A stretch of DNA of 53,942 nt, taken from assembly GCA_030706385.1 (NCBI GenBank), contig JAUZOQ010000010.1:1-53942 (forward strand). Direction: 5' to 3'. The DNA comes from Bacteroidota bacterium. Lineage in GTDB: Bacteria > Bacteroidota > Ignavibacteria > Palsa-1295. How positions within the stretch are numbered: position 1 is the stretch's first letter; each line of letters begins with the position of its first letter. This document shows, one piece after another, positions 18,395 through 27,165 of the stretch. The notes under the pieces are model-generated. The model did no database searches. It was not told where the DNA came from and worked only from the letters and a program-made list of their open reading frames with translations. A program made the position numbers and the translations under genes.

Positions 18395-18598
18395 ATGGCT
18401 AAACAACAAACATTCGGAGACAAGACGAAGAAACAATCGATCGAGCGCGTTGAATTCGTGCCCCAGCTTGGCAAGAAAGCAAAGCTGACACCGGTTCGTT
18501 TTATCGGCATTGCCAAAAAAGGCTCGGATTATTTCTTCGAAGACCGCATTACCCGTCTGGCTGAACCAGAGGGCGGCGGAGATTCCATCATCCTGTAA
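18395..18598 (+). CDS. small basic protein of unknown function heading the rpsR-rpmB cluster
   Basis: A 67-residue ORF with ATG start and AAAGGG a few bases upstream. It is basic in the first half (KQQTFGDKTKKQS, LGKKAKLTPVRF) and ends in an acidic, glycine-rich tail (EPEGGGDSIIL). I do not recognise the family. It precedes rpsR by 39 bp on the same strand, so it is probably co-transcribed with ribosomal protein genes and may be translation-related. A weak promoter-like TATTCTTG lies at 18331-18338. The length, clean start and position argue for a real gene, but no motif gives a function. Confidence 0.65.
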   Translation: MAKQQTFGDKTKKQSIERVEFVPQLGKKAKLTPVRFIGIAKKGSDYFFEDRITRLAEPEGGGDSIIL

Positions 18599-18637
18599 TT
18601 AGCAAACGAAATTCTAATACTTACGAACGTCTAAGAT

Positions 18638-18949
18638 ATGCCGTCAAAAAAGAAAACAGCTGCTTCCGCTCGCGATGCAGGCAATCAACGTCCGGGACAA
18701 TACGGCACGAACAACCGTCAGAAACGTGACCCGAACAAAAAGAAAGTCGATCCGCTCAAACTTCGGAATATCACGTACGTCGATTATCGTGATATCCGTA
18801 TCTTAGAGCGTTTCTTGAACGATCGCGGCAAGATCCTTCCGAATCGTATTACCGGAGTCAGCGCAAAATATCAGCGCAAGATCGAAAGCTCGATCAAGCA
18901 TGCACGTCACATCGCTTTGCTTCCTTTCGTTGCAGGCGGATTGAAATAA
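18638..18949 (+). CDS. rpsR: 30S ribosomal protein S18 (bS18)
   Basis: Binds 16S rRNA with S6 in the small-subunit platform. The conserved core is clear: [29 protein letters not shown] followed by [21 protein letters not shown]. At 103 residues it is longer than the usual 75-85 because of a basic N-terminal extension of about 35 residues rich in K, N, Q and R. The usual neighbours rpsF, ssb and rplI are absent; here it lies between a small unknown gene and rpmB. Confidence 0.95.
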   Translation: MPSKKKTAASARDAGNQRPGQYGTNNRQKRDPNKKKVDPLKLRNITYVDYRDIRILERFLNDRGKILPNRITGVSAKYQRKIESSIKHARHIALLPFVAGGLK

Positions 18950-18975
18950 TTTTATTATCAGTAGAAACTACTACC

Positions 18976-19197
18976 ATGGCAAGAGTTTGTGAATTGACCG
19001 GAGTTAAACCCCATGCAGGCAACCATGTCTCGCATGCCGTTAACCGTACGAAGACGCGTTTTATCCCGAATCTTCAGACAAAGCGCATCTGGGATCCCGA
19101 TCATAATAAGTTCATTACGATCAAGGCAACGGCTCGCGCATTCCGTACGCTTGATAAGAAAGGCTTTTCAGCCTTCAAGAAACAAACCGTTCGCTAA
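18976..19197 (+). CDS. rpmB: 50S ribosomal protein L28 (bL28)
   Basis: Large-subunit protein of 73 residues. It begins [20 protein letters not shown], followed by [19 protein letters not shown] and a basic C-terminus ending [10 protein letters not shown], all typical of L28. A single N-terminal cysteine is kept, so the classic zinc-ribbon pairs are missing (a zinc-independent form). It follows rpsR by 26 bp and ends about 16 bp before a strong hairpin terminator. The rpmG gene often found next to it is not here. Confidence 0.95.
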   Translation: MARVCELTGVKPHAGNHVSHAVNRTKTRFIPNLQTKRIWDPDHNKFITIKATARAFRTLDKKGFSAFKKQTVR

Positions 19198-19213
19198 GCG
19201 ATCGGAAAGTCTT

Positions 19214-19245
19214 AAAAAGTCGTTCGCCATGGCGAACGACTTTTT
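19214..19245 (+). terminator. rho-independent terminator after rpmB
   Basis: A perfect inverted repeat AAAAAGTCGTTCGCC / GGCGAACGACTTTTT with a two-base centre (AT) folds into a 15-bp stem ending in T5. The A5 on the other arm makes it bidirectional in principle. It closes the small-protein/rpsR/rpmB cluster just before the GT9 gene. Confidence 0.85.
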
Positions 19246-19269
19246 CCGTTTATAGAAGTAAGCCAAAGA

Positions 19270-20385
19270 TTGAAAGAATCGATATTCAGGAAAGCCGTCA
19301 AGCGTCTTGAGATCGCCATAAGGCGTGGATTTATCGCTTCCCTTCAGTTTCGCGGCCGATTTCGCTCTAAGACTGATAAATCGGGAAAAGCCCTTCCACT
19401 CCAACTTCCCGAGCATCCAACAATACTCTTCTTACGGCAGGACCGGTTGGGAGATGCCATTGTCTCGACACCTGTCTTTCTTGCATTATATAAGAAGTAT
19501 CCCGCCGCACACTTCATCATGCTGCTCGGAGAGAATAACAAGGGCATGGCAGATCTTTTGCCGATTCCATGCGAGATCGTCATATACCGGAAAAAGCCTT
19601 TCGCCGACCTCGTAATGCTTTCGAAGCTTCGCAGGCGTAAGATCGATGTGCTGATCGATCTGATGGATAATCCTTCATCAACTTCGAGCATCCTGACGGC
19701 AGCAATCTCTGCCCGTTATTCAGTCGGCATCGAAAAGGAGAATTCCTCTTCCTATACTCACACTGTGCCGCTCGTCGACCGAGCGAAGTTTCACGTTGCG
19801 CGACGGATCGCAGAACTCGTTCGCCCCTTCGGGATCGATCCTGATTCCCTTTCGCTTCGCCCTGTACTGAAAGATCTCGTAGTTCAGCAGACACCAGGAA
19901 GGATAGGACTCGTGATCTCTGCCGGAGCGGCAAGCCGCTATGCATCCGTCGAGGCGAATGCAGGAATTGCCGCCGGAGTTCTGGCCGAAGGATACGCCAC
20001 AGAAGTGATCATCTTCTTCCATCCGAAGGATAAGAAACTTGCCGAGCAAATTATCGATAGAACTAACGATTCACGAATCAAGCTCGGAAAGGCGACGACG
20101 AAGTTCGCAGAATATGCTGCACAGATCAAATCTTGTGAACTCATAATATCGCCCGATACGTCGGCTCTGCACCTGTGCTCGGCATATGGAATTCCTGTAG
20201 TTGGGCTCTATGCGCCTTTCCCTCCGGAGTTGCATTATTGGACTCCCATCGGTGTTCCATACGAAATGATCGTTCAGGAGCCATCACTTGAGTCACTTGC
20301 AGCAGCCGATGTGATCGAACTTGTAAGAAAGTTACGGGAAAGGGTAAAACCACAGGTTCGGCAGGAGGCCATAACATCCGCATGA
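19270..20385 (+). CDS. glycosyltransferase family 9 (heptosyltransferase-like)
   Basis: Probable LPS-core ADP-heptose or related sugar transferase. The 371-residue product has the N-terminal GT9 signature LFLRQDRLGDAIVSTPVFLALYKKYP and the C-terminal donor-site motif SPDTSALHLCSAYGIPVVGLYAPFPPELHYW. Start is TTG; no better codon is near. Its stop overlaps the ATG of the MsbA-type transporter (ATGA). A second, divergent GT9 gene lies on the other side of that transporter, which supports a role in assembling the core that the transporter then flips with lipid A. Acceptor and sugar are not deducible. Confidence 0.88.
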   Translation: MKESIFRKAVKRLEIAIRRGFIASLQFRGRFRSKTDKSGKALPLQLPEHPTILFLRQDRLGDAIVSTPVFLALYKKYPAAHFIMLLGENNKGMADLLPIPCEIVIYRKKPFADLVMLSKLRRRKIDVLIDLMDNPSSTSSILTAAISARYSVGIEKENSSSYTHTVPLVDRAKFHVARRIAELVRPFGIDPDSLSLRPVLKDLVVQQTPGRIGLVISAGAASRYASVEANAGIAAGVLAEGYATEVIIFFHPKDKKLAEQIIDRTNDSRIKLGKATTKFAEYAAQIKSCELIISPDTSALHLCSAYGIPVVGLYAPFPPELHYWTPIGVPYEMIVQEPSLESLAAADVIELVRKLRERVKPQVRQEAITSA

Positions 20386-22241
20386 TATTCAGTAATTATA
20401 AACGACTGCTTCCCTACTCAAAGCCCTTTCGGCTGACTTTTGCGCTTGCCGTAATTCTGAACTCAATTAGTGCATTTTTCTACATCGTAGTTTTTGTTGC
20501 CCTGATCCCTGCCATGCAGGTTTTGCTGGGTGTGAGCAATACGTCGGGGGCAGCAAAATCCGCGATCCCCACGACGAACCTTCTGCCGGATAAGCAGGCA
20601 CTCTTGGATTCCTTCAAACAGTATTTCCTTCAGGGTACAAAAGAAGAATCACTTCTGAAAGTTTGTGTCTTCATTTTCATTGCCTACGGTCTGAAGAATA
20701 TTTTTCAGTACTTCGGCAATTACCTGATGTCGCTTGTTGAAGGTGGAATGAGCAAAACTCTGAGAGATGCCGTCTTCGAAAAACTTGCGACATTATCACT
20801 CGATTATTATTACGACCGCAGAACCGGCCAGCTCCTTCAACGCGTCACCGATGATGTCGGTGTGACGAACACGACGATCACCTCGAGCATCACGACTCTG
20901 ATTCGCGAGCCTTTAACGGCCATAGGCTTTGTGATCACGCTTTTCTGGATCAACAGTACGCTTGCACTCATCGGTCTTGGCATTGCAGCTTCCAGCATTC
21001 TTCTGATCAACTTCTTAGGGAAATCGATTAAGAGGTATGCCCAGAAGGTACAGGAGAACATCGGCGGCTTTATGAGCGTGGCGCAAGAAATGGTTACCGG
21101 CATCAAGGTCGTGAAGTCTTTTGGTATGGAGAATTATGAGGTGGGCCGATTTAAAGAAGAGACTCGGAAGCACTTTATCTTTTCGCGCCGGCTTACACGG
21201 ATCCGCCAGACAATCAGTCCGTTGAATGAAATGCTTGCGATTCTGGGCTTTATCGGAATTCTCTGGTTCGGCGGCCATGATGTGTTTGCCAAAGCAATGG
21301 ATGGCGCCGATCTCTTCTTTTTCCTGATCGCACTCATAGCGCTGATGCAACCTGTTCGCGCCATGAGCGAAGTTGTAGGTAAACTTCACGAAGGAAGCGC
21401 AGCTGCCGATAATGTCTTCTCTGTGCTTGATGCCATTCCTTCCGTTATGCCTGGAATCCTTGAGGCACCCCCGGCAATAACCTCGCCCATTCAATTCGGA
21501 AATGTGAGCTTTCAATATAAGAACTCCGGAGAAGAGGCGCTCGACCATGTTACGATCGATATTCAGCCGAACGAAGTCCTTGCCCTCGTTGGGCCTTCCG
21601 GTGCGGGTAAGACAACGTTTGTCGATCTTTTGGCGCGGTTCTACGATCCCACGGATGGAAAGATCGTTCTCGGAGGATTCGATATCAAGGATTATGATCT
21701 CGTCAGCTTGCGCAAACTTTTCGGAATTGTCACGCAGGACACAATCCTCTTTCACGATACCATCTACAATAATATTGCTTATGGCAACCGCAATGCCACT
21801 GCTGCAATGATCGAAGAGGCAGCGCGAGCAGCGAATGCCCATGATTTCATACTTTCGACTCCGAAAGGCTATGATACGATCACCGGCGATCGCGGTGTCC
21901 GGCTTTCCGGTGGCCAGCGCCAACGCATCGCTATTGCGCGCGCACTCCTGAAGAACCCTCCTATTCTCATATTTGACGAAGCAACAAGCGCGCTCGATAC
22001 AGAGAATGAAATGCTTGTTCAGGAAGCGATCGACAGGTTGCTTCAACAGCGTACTGCCGTCGTCATCGCACATAGGCTTTCGACCATCCAGAAGGCCGAT
22101 CGTATCGCTGTCTTTGATAAAGGACGAATCGTTGAGGTCGGAACGCATGACGAACTTTTGGAAAAGACTGACGGAGTCTACCATCGGCTCTATATGATCC
22201 AAATGCGGGCGGCAAGCGAAGGCCTGGTTTCGGTAGAATAA
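20382..22241 (+). CDS. ABC transporter, fused permease-ATPase, MsbA-like lipid exporter
   Basis: Half-transporter of 619 residues that would work as a homodimer in the inner membrane. The N-terminal part has about six transmembrane segments (PYSKPFRLTFALAVILNSI; QYFGNYLMSLVEGGMSKTLRD). The C-terminal ATPase shows Walker A GPSGAGKTT, Q-loop VTQDTILF, signature LSGGQRQRIAIARALL, Walker B ILIFDEATSALD and the H-loop VIAHRLSTI. Sequence and length fit MsbA/lipid-A exporter types. The flanking GT9 genes and overlap with the first strongly suggest LPS-core-lipid A as cargo, though other lipids or peptides remain possible. Confidence 0.9.
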   Translation: MIFSNYKRLLPYSKPFRLTFALAVILNSISAFFYIVVFVALIPAMQVLLGVSNTSGAAKSAIPTTNLLPDKQALLDSFKQYFLQGTKEESLLKVCVFIFIAYGLKNIFQYFGNYLMSLVEGGMSKTLRDAVFEKLATLSLDYYYDRRTGQLLQRVTDDVGVTNTTITSSITTLIREPLTAIGFVITLFWINSTLALIGLGIAASSILLINFLGKSIKRYAQKVQENIGGFMSVAQEMVTGIKVVKSFGMENYEVGRFKEETRKHFIFSRRLTRIRQTISPLNEMLAILGFIGILWFGGHDVFAKAMDGADLFFFLIALIALMQPVRAMSEVVGKLHEGSAAADNVFSVLDAIPSVMPGILEAPPAITSPIQFGNVSFQYKNSGEEALDHVTIDIQPNEVLALVGPSGAGKTTFVDLLARFYDPTDGKIVLGGFDIKDYDLVSLRKLFGIVTQDTILFHDTIYNNIAYGNRNATAAMIEEAARAANAHDFILSTPKGYDTITGDRGVRLSGGQRQRIAIARALLKNPPILIFDEATSALDTENEMLVQEAIDRLLQQRTAVVIAHRLSTIQKADRIAVFDKGRIVEVGTHDELLEKTDGVYHRLYMIQMRAASEGLVSVE

Positions 22242-22256
22242 GAACTTTGGGAATTC

Positions 22257-23492
22257 GTGGCACAACGACAACACTACAAATACCGCGAGCAAAAAGAATA
22301 TCCGAAAGGCTTACCCTGGCATAAGAAATTCATTCGCGGCATTGAGAGAATAAACAAAGTCCTCTTTCTTCGACTTCTCGGAAAGATCCTCCGAATTCAT
22401 CCGCGCGCTGAGCCCATTCCCTTATCGGAAGTCTCGAGCGTCCTCATTATTCGATACGATGCGCTTGGAGATATGATCGTAACAACGCCACTTTGGAGGA
22501 TCCTGAAACGCCTAAAACCGGAAATCACGATCGGCGTTGCAGGAAGCTTCAAGAATCTCGATCTTCTTCGCGCCGATCCGGATATTGATTTCCTGTACGA
22601 TTACACTGCTTCATCCCTGAGAGATTTTTTTAAGATTTCGGAAACGACACGAAAGCAGCAATGGGATGTTGTGCTCATGGGAAATTTCAATCAGAAAACC
22701 AGGAATGCCGTGATATCCCGTTTAGCGTCACCTCATGGAATTACTGCAACGGTGGGTTCGCCGAATGTTGAAGGTCACCAACACCTGTTCTCGCGGCTTG
22801 TTTCGTTGCCCTTGCCAATGAATCAAATGCCGATGACGGAGCAACTGCAATACCTGCTTTCCGGAGTCATCGCACTTCCCGAAGCAAAGCCGGAACGGCC
22901 TTCGATCGTTATTGATAATAGTATAGAACTGTCGGTTCGGCAGGAAGTTGGCAGCCTCTTGGAAAAGCCCGGATTCTCAAAATTCGTCCTCCTCAATATT
23001 GATGCTCCTGCATTCAAGAAATGGAATCTTGCCGATAACATAAAGTTAGCTCAGAGCATATCCAATTCGTATCCCGAGTATGCTATCATCCTCACGTCCC
23101 TGCCTGAAAACAAGGTGAAGATGGAAGGACTCCTTAAGGAAGCCGACATACAGCGGGCGTTTTATTTCGCAACGCCCGATATTCAGTTCATGACGGCTCT
23201 CATCAGATGTTCTTCCCTCGTGATTACGCCTGATACCTCGATCGTACATCTTGCAAGCGCAGAGAATAAACCTATCGTTAGTTTTCATCTGACTGCCGGA
23301 GAGTGGCTACCATATAAGGTGGATGCTTTCGTCATATTGCCCGTAAAAGGAGAACCGATAAGTTCTATTCCCTTTGAGACGGTCTGGACTGCCGTGAAGA
23401 CGATGTTAGACGAACGACACGATCGGAATGATCGGACGACTCGACTCGTCTACGGTGAGAATCCATCCGAAGTCGTTATCCGAACCGATTAA
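22257..23492 (+). CDS. glycosyltransferase family 9 (second heptosyltransferase-like)
   Basis: Second GT9 protein of this cluster, 411 residues, with a GTG start. After a basic N-terminus (AQRQHYKYREQKEYPKG) comes VLIIRYDALGDMIVTTPLWRILKRLKP, the GT9 signature, and near the C-terminus ITPDTSIVHLASAENKPIVSFHL, the donor-binding motif. It follows the MsbA-like gene by 15 bp and meets the convergent GT39 gene after 5 bp. Likely adds another core sugar. It differs clearly from the first GT9, so the two are not a recent duplication. Confidence 0.87.
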   Translation: MAQRQHYKYREQKEYPKGLPWHKKFIRGIERINKVLFLRLLGKILRIHPRAEPIPLSEVSSVLIIRYDALGDMIVTTPLWRILKRLKPEITIGVAGSFKNLDLLRADPDIDFLYDYTASSLRDFFKISETTRKQQWDVVLMGNFNQKTRNAVISRLASPHGITATVGSPNVEGHQHLFSRLVSLPLPMNQMPMTEQLQYLLSGVIALPEAKPERPSIVIDNSIELSVRQEVGSLLEKPGFSKFVLLNIDAPAFKKWNLADNIKLAQSISNSYPEYAIILTSLPENKVKMEGLLKEADIQRAFYFATPDIQFMTALIRCSSLVITPDTSIVHLASAENKPIVSFHLTAGEWLPYKVDAFVILPVKGEPISSIPFETVWTAVKTMLDERHDRNDRTTRLVYGENPSEVVIRTD

Positions 23493-23497
23493 GAACA

Positions 23498-25189
23498 CTA
23501 CTTCAGCTCCCAATAGAGTTGGTATTTTTTCGTATGGAGAACGTGATTATATCTGGCGGCCAGTCCTTGGTTTATTCTATTAAGCAGCGACTTCTCCTCC
23601 GGCGTAGGCTTATAAAAAACATCCCACGATACATACATCACCGAGGCATCGGTTCTCGGTACGCTACCAATCCTGGCAAGTGAATCGAGTTCATCCCATG
23701 TCTTCGTATACCCCGGGCGGCTTGAGTCCCAGCCGAGCAGCCAGCCTTCCGTATAGAAATTTAGCTGCGGCAGATAGACTTCGTGCGGGAACCCGTCTTG
23801 ATATGCAGTCAAAGAATGGATGTTAGGTGATCGGAGCAACATCGCTCCGACTTCTCCCGCACCATCGACATAGGCTTCCTCTCTGCGTTCTGCCATCCTA
23901 TAGAAATTCGCACAAAGTAGAAATGCAACAGCCGTTATCATCGTAACTCCCTGAAACGATGAAGGAATCCGCTTATAGATCAGGATGACAACGATTGCCG
24001 TGAGTGCAATCGCTATCAGAAACGGCGTGATCTCGAATTGAAAGAGGTTCAGATTCATGCTCCGGTCACGAATCGATCTGCGAACAAGTTCGCTGGCACT
24101 CCAGGCGATGGCTGGAAGAAGAATACTTAAGAATAGAATAGCCCTTCCCTTCTCGAATTTCCTATTCAGCAATTCTTCAATGCAAACGCCGGCCACCATC
24201 AATGCGGGTAAGAAGAGGAAGAGTAAAAAATGCAGCATTCTCGTGTGAAAGCTCGACATGAAGAGTAACATTCCGAGAAACCAGAGTATGCTGAAAAGCG
24301 AGAGTCTTGAATGCGGAGTATCTCTCATCTTCCATTTTGTAAGAATTGTCGGAAATGCGATCACTCCGAGCACGAGGAACGGAAAGTTAATAACGATTTG
24401 ATTCAGATAGTACCACCACTCAGTAGTCCATTCCTTTGCATATGTTCCGGCTTTCATTGAACCGACGAGATGGGCATAATCGCCATAGAAATCCGGATGC
24501 CGTAGTAGCATAACAATATACCATGGAGCAGCCACAATGAAGGCACTGCCGAGAAGCAGTATTAGATTCTTTTTCCAATTCGCCGATCGATAGATATATG
24601 GCAAGGCAAGGAGGAATGGCAGTAAGTACACTCCCTGAACGGCTTTTGTAGATAGTGCGCAGCCATAAAGCAGTCCTGCGATGATGGCAGATCGAGAACT
24701 ATCGCTTTCAAATGACCGAACTGCATAGTATGCGGCAGCCATAATAAAAGCCAACATGGGAATATCAAGCTGTGCATGATGTCCGTACCAAAAGAAGGTT
24801 TGCGCCGTGCCCAGCGATGTGGCAAGGATGAGAGCTGTCCAACGCGAGAATAAGCGAAGGGCAAGCTTGTAAAAAAAGAATATCGCCGCAACGGCTGCGA
24901 TCGCTGAAACGATACGGAGTGCAAATACTCCGTCTCCGAAGATCATTCTCGTATAAGCCATCAACCAGATCACAAGCGGAGGATGGGTAGAGGAGTATAA
25001 GCCGCCGATGGCGTACTGCGTCTGGTCAAGCCATGCACTGAATTTGAGGCATGCCTGGGCTCTGATCAAATAGAGAGATTCATCCCACGACTGGATCTCT
25101 CCAATACCGAGACGGTAGAACTGGAGAATGGCTACGGCTCCCAGTAATACGATCTCAGGGATGCGATCTTTGATCTTATTCCAATACAA
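23498..25189 (-). CDS. GT39/ArnT-like polyprenyl-phosphate glycosyltransferase (GT-C)
   Basis: Integral membrane protein of about 563 residues with roughly 11-13 hydrophobic segments. The first periplasmic loop has QSWDESLYLIRAQA, the Asp-Glu catalytic motif of PMT_2/GT39 enzymes, followed by STHPPLVIW, as in ArnT-like proteins that transfer a sugar from a lipid-phosphate carrier. Substrate unknown; lipid A or glycoprotein decoration are options. Start: a TTG at 25189 is chosen. A longer form from TTG 25216 overlaps the M50 gene by 41 bp, and that TTG is part of a TATATTTG promoter-like string (25214-25221). Either start is a guess. Confidence 0.8.
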   Translation of the reverse strand: MYWNKIKDRIPEIVLLGAVAILQFYRLGIGEIQSWDESLYLIRAQACLKFSAWLDQTQYAIGGLYSSTHPPLVIWLMAYTRMIFGDGVFALRIVSAIAAVAAIFFFYKLALRLFSRWTALILATSLGTAQTFFWYGHHAQLDIPMLAFIMAAAYYAVRSFESDSSRSAIIAGLLYGCALSTKAVQGVYLLPFLLALPYIYRSANWKKNLILLLGSAFIVAAPWYIVMLLRHPDFYGDYAHLVGSMKAGTYAKEWTTEWWYYLNQIVINFPFLVLGVIAFPTILTKWKMRDTPHSRLSLFSILWFLGMLLFMSSFHTRMLHFLLFLFLPALMVAGVCIEELLNRKFEKGRAILFLSILLPAIAWSASELVRRSIRDRSMNLNLFQFEITPFLIAIALTAIVVILIYKRIPSSFQGVTMITAVAFLLCANFYRMAERREEAYVDGAGEVGAMLLRSPNIHSLTAYQDGFPHEVYLPQLNFYTEGWLLGWDSSRPGYTKTWDELDSLARIGSVPRTDASVMYVSWDVFYKPTPEEKSLLNRINQGLAARYNHVLHTKKYQLYWELK

Positions 25190-26174
25190 TCGGAGATGGC
25201 GTGAATGAAAGCACAAATATAAGGATGGTTAGGACTCCGATCACGATCCTCTTAAGATCCATTGGTGATTCATCCACGGCTGCCGGATGCCTGAATTTTA
25301 TGACGAAGACGATCATGATCACCCAGAATATCCAGGACGAGCCACCGGGTACTGCGATCGCTTCCAGCCATTTGAATGCACTCGGAAGTGAGTCACCGGC
25401 AAGGCTTATGACAAGCTCCGGAATCGAAAGCGCTGCAAGGATCGAAACAGTTACGATTCCAATGATCCGATGAATGCTCTTCGGAAATAATCCGTACATT
25501 AAATGTCCGCCATCGAGCTGGCCAACCGGAAGAAGATTCAAGGCCGTGACGAACAAGCCAAACCAGCCTACGCAAAGCATCGGATAGTGATACATTTCCG
25601 ACATCGGCGGAATATAACCGGAATGATTGGCAAATACTTTTTCCATCAACGAGTAAAGTATCGTCTTCCCAAATGTCAACTCACCTCCGGGCGGCGCCTG
25701 CATGAGAGGATAACCAGGATGGATCGCCTGCAAATACTCTATTCCCGGCAATGTAGCAAAGCCGATCGCAAGAATAATAATGCACACAATAAATCCGGCG
25801 ATCGGACCGGCAACGCCAATATCAAAGATTATCGATCTGCTCGGAATACGTTGACGCGTGCGAATGACGGCACCAAATGTGCCGAAATTCGGCATGATTC
25901 CCATCATCGTTCCGGGAAAAGGGATGTAGTAAGGAAGCGTTACATCGACTCCATGGATTCGTGCTGCAATGAAATGTCCGAACTCATGGGCTGAAAGAAA
26001 GAGCAGCAGAAGCAGGGCATACTCCAGTCCAAAACTAAAATTCGTAAGTTCGAATGGATCATGGCCACTCCAGGCAACACCGGCAAGGGTTGTCGTGTAG
26101 AGTGTCAGAATGAATAAGATGAGGTGAAGCCATGCCCGTTGCTTCCCTAAAAGGCGTTCAAGTGTTGGTGTCAA
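25176..26174 (-). CDS. site-2 protease family zinc metalloprotease (M50)
   Basis: Intramembrane protease of 332 residues. Zinc ligands are seen in SAHEFGHFIAAR (HExxH, H63/E64/H67) and in NLLPVGQLDGGHLMYGLF (LDG aspartate). Around these are five to seven hydrophobic segments. There is no PDZ domain, so it differs from RseP and resembles the smaller archaeal/plant EGY-type S2P proteins. The start is TTG at 26174. Substrate unknown; it may cleave a membrane-anchored regulator, but no anti-sigma factor is nearby. Upstream of the GT39 gene with overlapping ends. Confidence 0.88.
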   Translation of the reverse strand: MTPTLERLLGKQRAWLHLILFILTLYTTTLAGVAWSGHDPFELTNFSFGLEYALLLLLFLSAHEFGHFIAARIHGVDVTLPYYIPFPGTMMGIMPNFGTFGAVIRTRQRIPSRSIIFDIGVAGPIAGFIVCIIILAIGFATLPGIEYLQAIHPGYPLMQAPPGGELTFGKTILYSLMEKVFANHSGYIPPMSEMYHYPMLCVGWFGLFVTALNLLPVGQLDGGHLMYGLFPKSIHRIIGIVTVSILAALSIPELVISLAGDSLPSAFKWLEAIAVPGGSSWIFWVIMIVFVIKFRHPAAVDESPMDLKRIVIGVLTILIFVLSFTPSPIVLE

Positions 26175-26301
26175 GATCTTCGCATGATTTTTTGATCATG
26201 CACAGAACAATTATCCATGATCGAGGAGTCCATTATTAATTCTCATCCGCGAGGAATTCTAATCTCAGAAATGAGGCTATGTCGAAGCGAGCTACTGAAA
26301 T

Positions 26302-27165
26302 CTATTTTGGCTCCAGATCTTTCGCCGAACCCAGACGTATGCCGATCTCAAACCCATCCTGTTTGATGTCGCCCTCGGCTCCGTAACGGGTTCTTCCGGT
26401 GTGGTACTCGGCATAGAGATCGGCGATCTTGCTCCAAGGCATTGTTCTCCTATAGGTCAGGCCGGCGCTGTAGGCGGCCAGCGTTGGACCTGCTGCAGTG
26501 CTGAGCGTTGCAAAGAACTGGTTTCCGGCATCGTTATAAACTATGAAATCCAGAACTCCCGGAAATTGAAAGCGTTGCTCAATATCTTCTACTTGATGGA
26601 ACACATACTTAACTCCCAGAGATAAGCGAAAGCTAGAGCGCTCGGTTTCATCGAAGAGCGTTTCGAGCGAAACGAACTCGCGGCTGAAGTGACTGCTCGA
26701 TCCACCGACAATATTTTCCGCTCCATCGACAAGATGAGAAGAGATGTGGCTCAGGCGGAAACGCATTCGCCAGGGCCGGAGATTACCACCCCAGATCGGC
26801 AGGGGGAAGATGCTATAAATTCCGAAGAAATAATCGGCTGTCTGCACCGGGAAACGGAAATCGGAATATGCTTTCAAACCGCTCCAGATAAGGCCTTCAG
26901 CTCCGAGAGCGACGGTTCCTAACCGGGTGATCTCGCCTCCGAAGCCTGCTTCGAGCCTCCACCATTGCGGCTTGAAATCGAATGCCGTTCCGAACCGGTT
27001 CGGCTCCAGAAATGAGCCGCGCATTTCCATCCACGTCGGTACCCAATGATCCTTCCAATGATAGGCAGTATACTCATCCTGAGCACGAAGCGAAGATGCC
27101 GAAAGGCATCCTGCGATAAAAAGAGCGAGGAATATTTTCACGTATGGTAGACTCTTCCTTTCCAT
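26302..27165 (-). CDS. outer-membrane protein resembling DUF1207
   Basis: Predicted envelope protein of 287 residues. From the ATG at 27165 it has a signal peptide (KIFLALFIAGCLSASSLRAQ). An upstream reading to 27246 would run deep into the GT2 gene and is rejected. The mature part is rich in aromatic beta strands, with RMRFRLSHISSHLVDGAENIV recalling the 'RLxHxSSHLGD' pattern of DUF1207 proteins. No enzyme motif is seen. It overlaps the end of the GT2 gene by 28 bp, indicating co-transcription. Family assignment is from memory of the pattern and is moderate. Confidence 0.6.
   Translation of the reverse strand: MERKSLPYVKIFLALFIAGCLSASSLRAQDEYTAYHWKDHWVPTWMEMRGSFLEPNRFGTAFDFKPQWWRLEAGFGGEITRLGTVALGAEGLIWSGLKAYSDFRFPVQTADYFFGIYSIFPLPIWGGNLRPWRMRFRLSHISSHLVDGAENIVGGSSSHFSREFVSLETLFDETERSSFRLSLGVKYVFHQVEDIEQRFQFPGVLDFIVYNDAGNQFFATLSTAAGPTLAAYSAGLTYRRTMPWSKIADLYAEYHTGRTRYGAEGDIKQDGFEIGIRLGSAKDLEPK

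Noticed and set aside
21015-22292. 425-codon open frame on the minus strand
   Set aside because: It lies wholly opposite the MsbA-like gene, has no domain signature, and is explained by codon bias of the sense strand.
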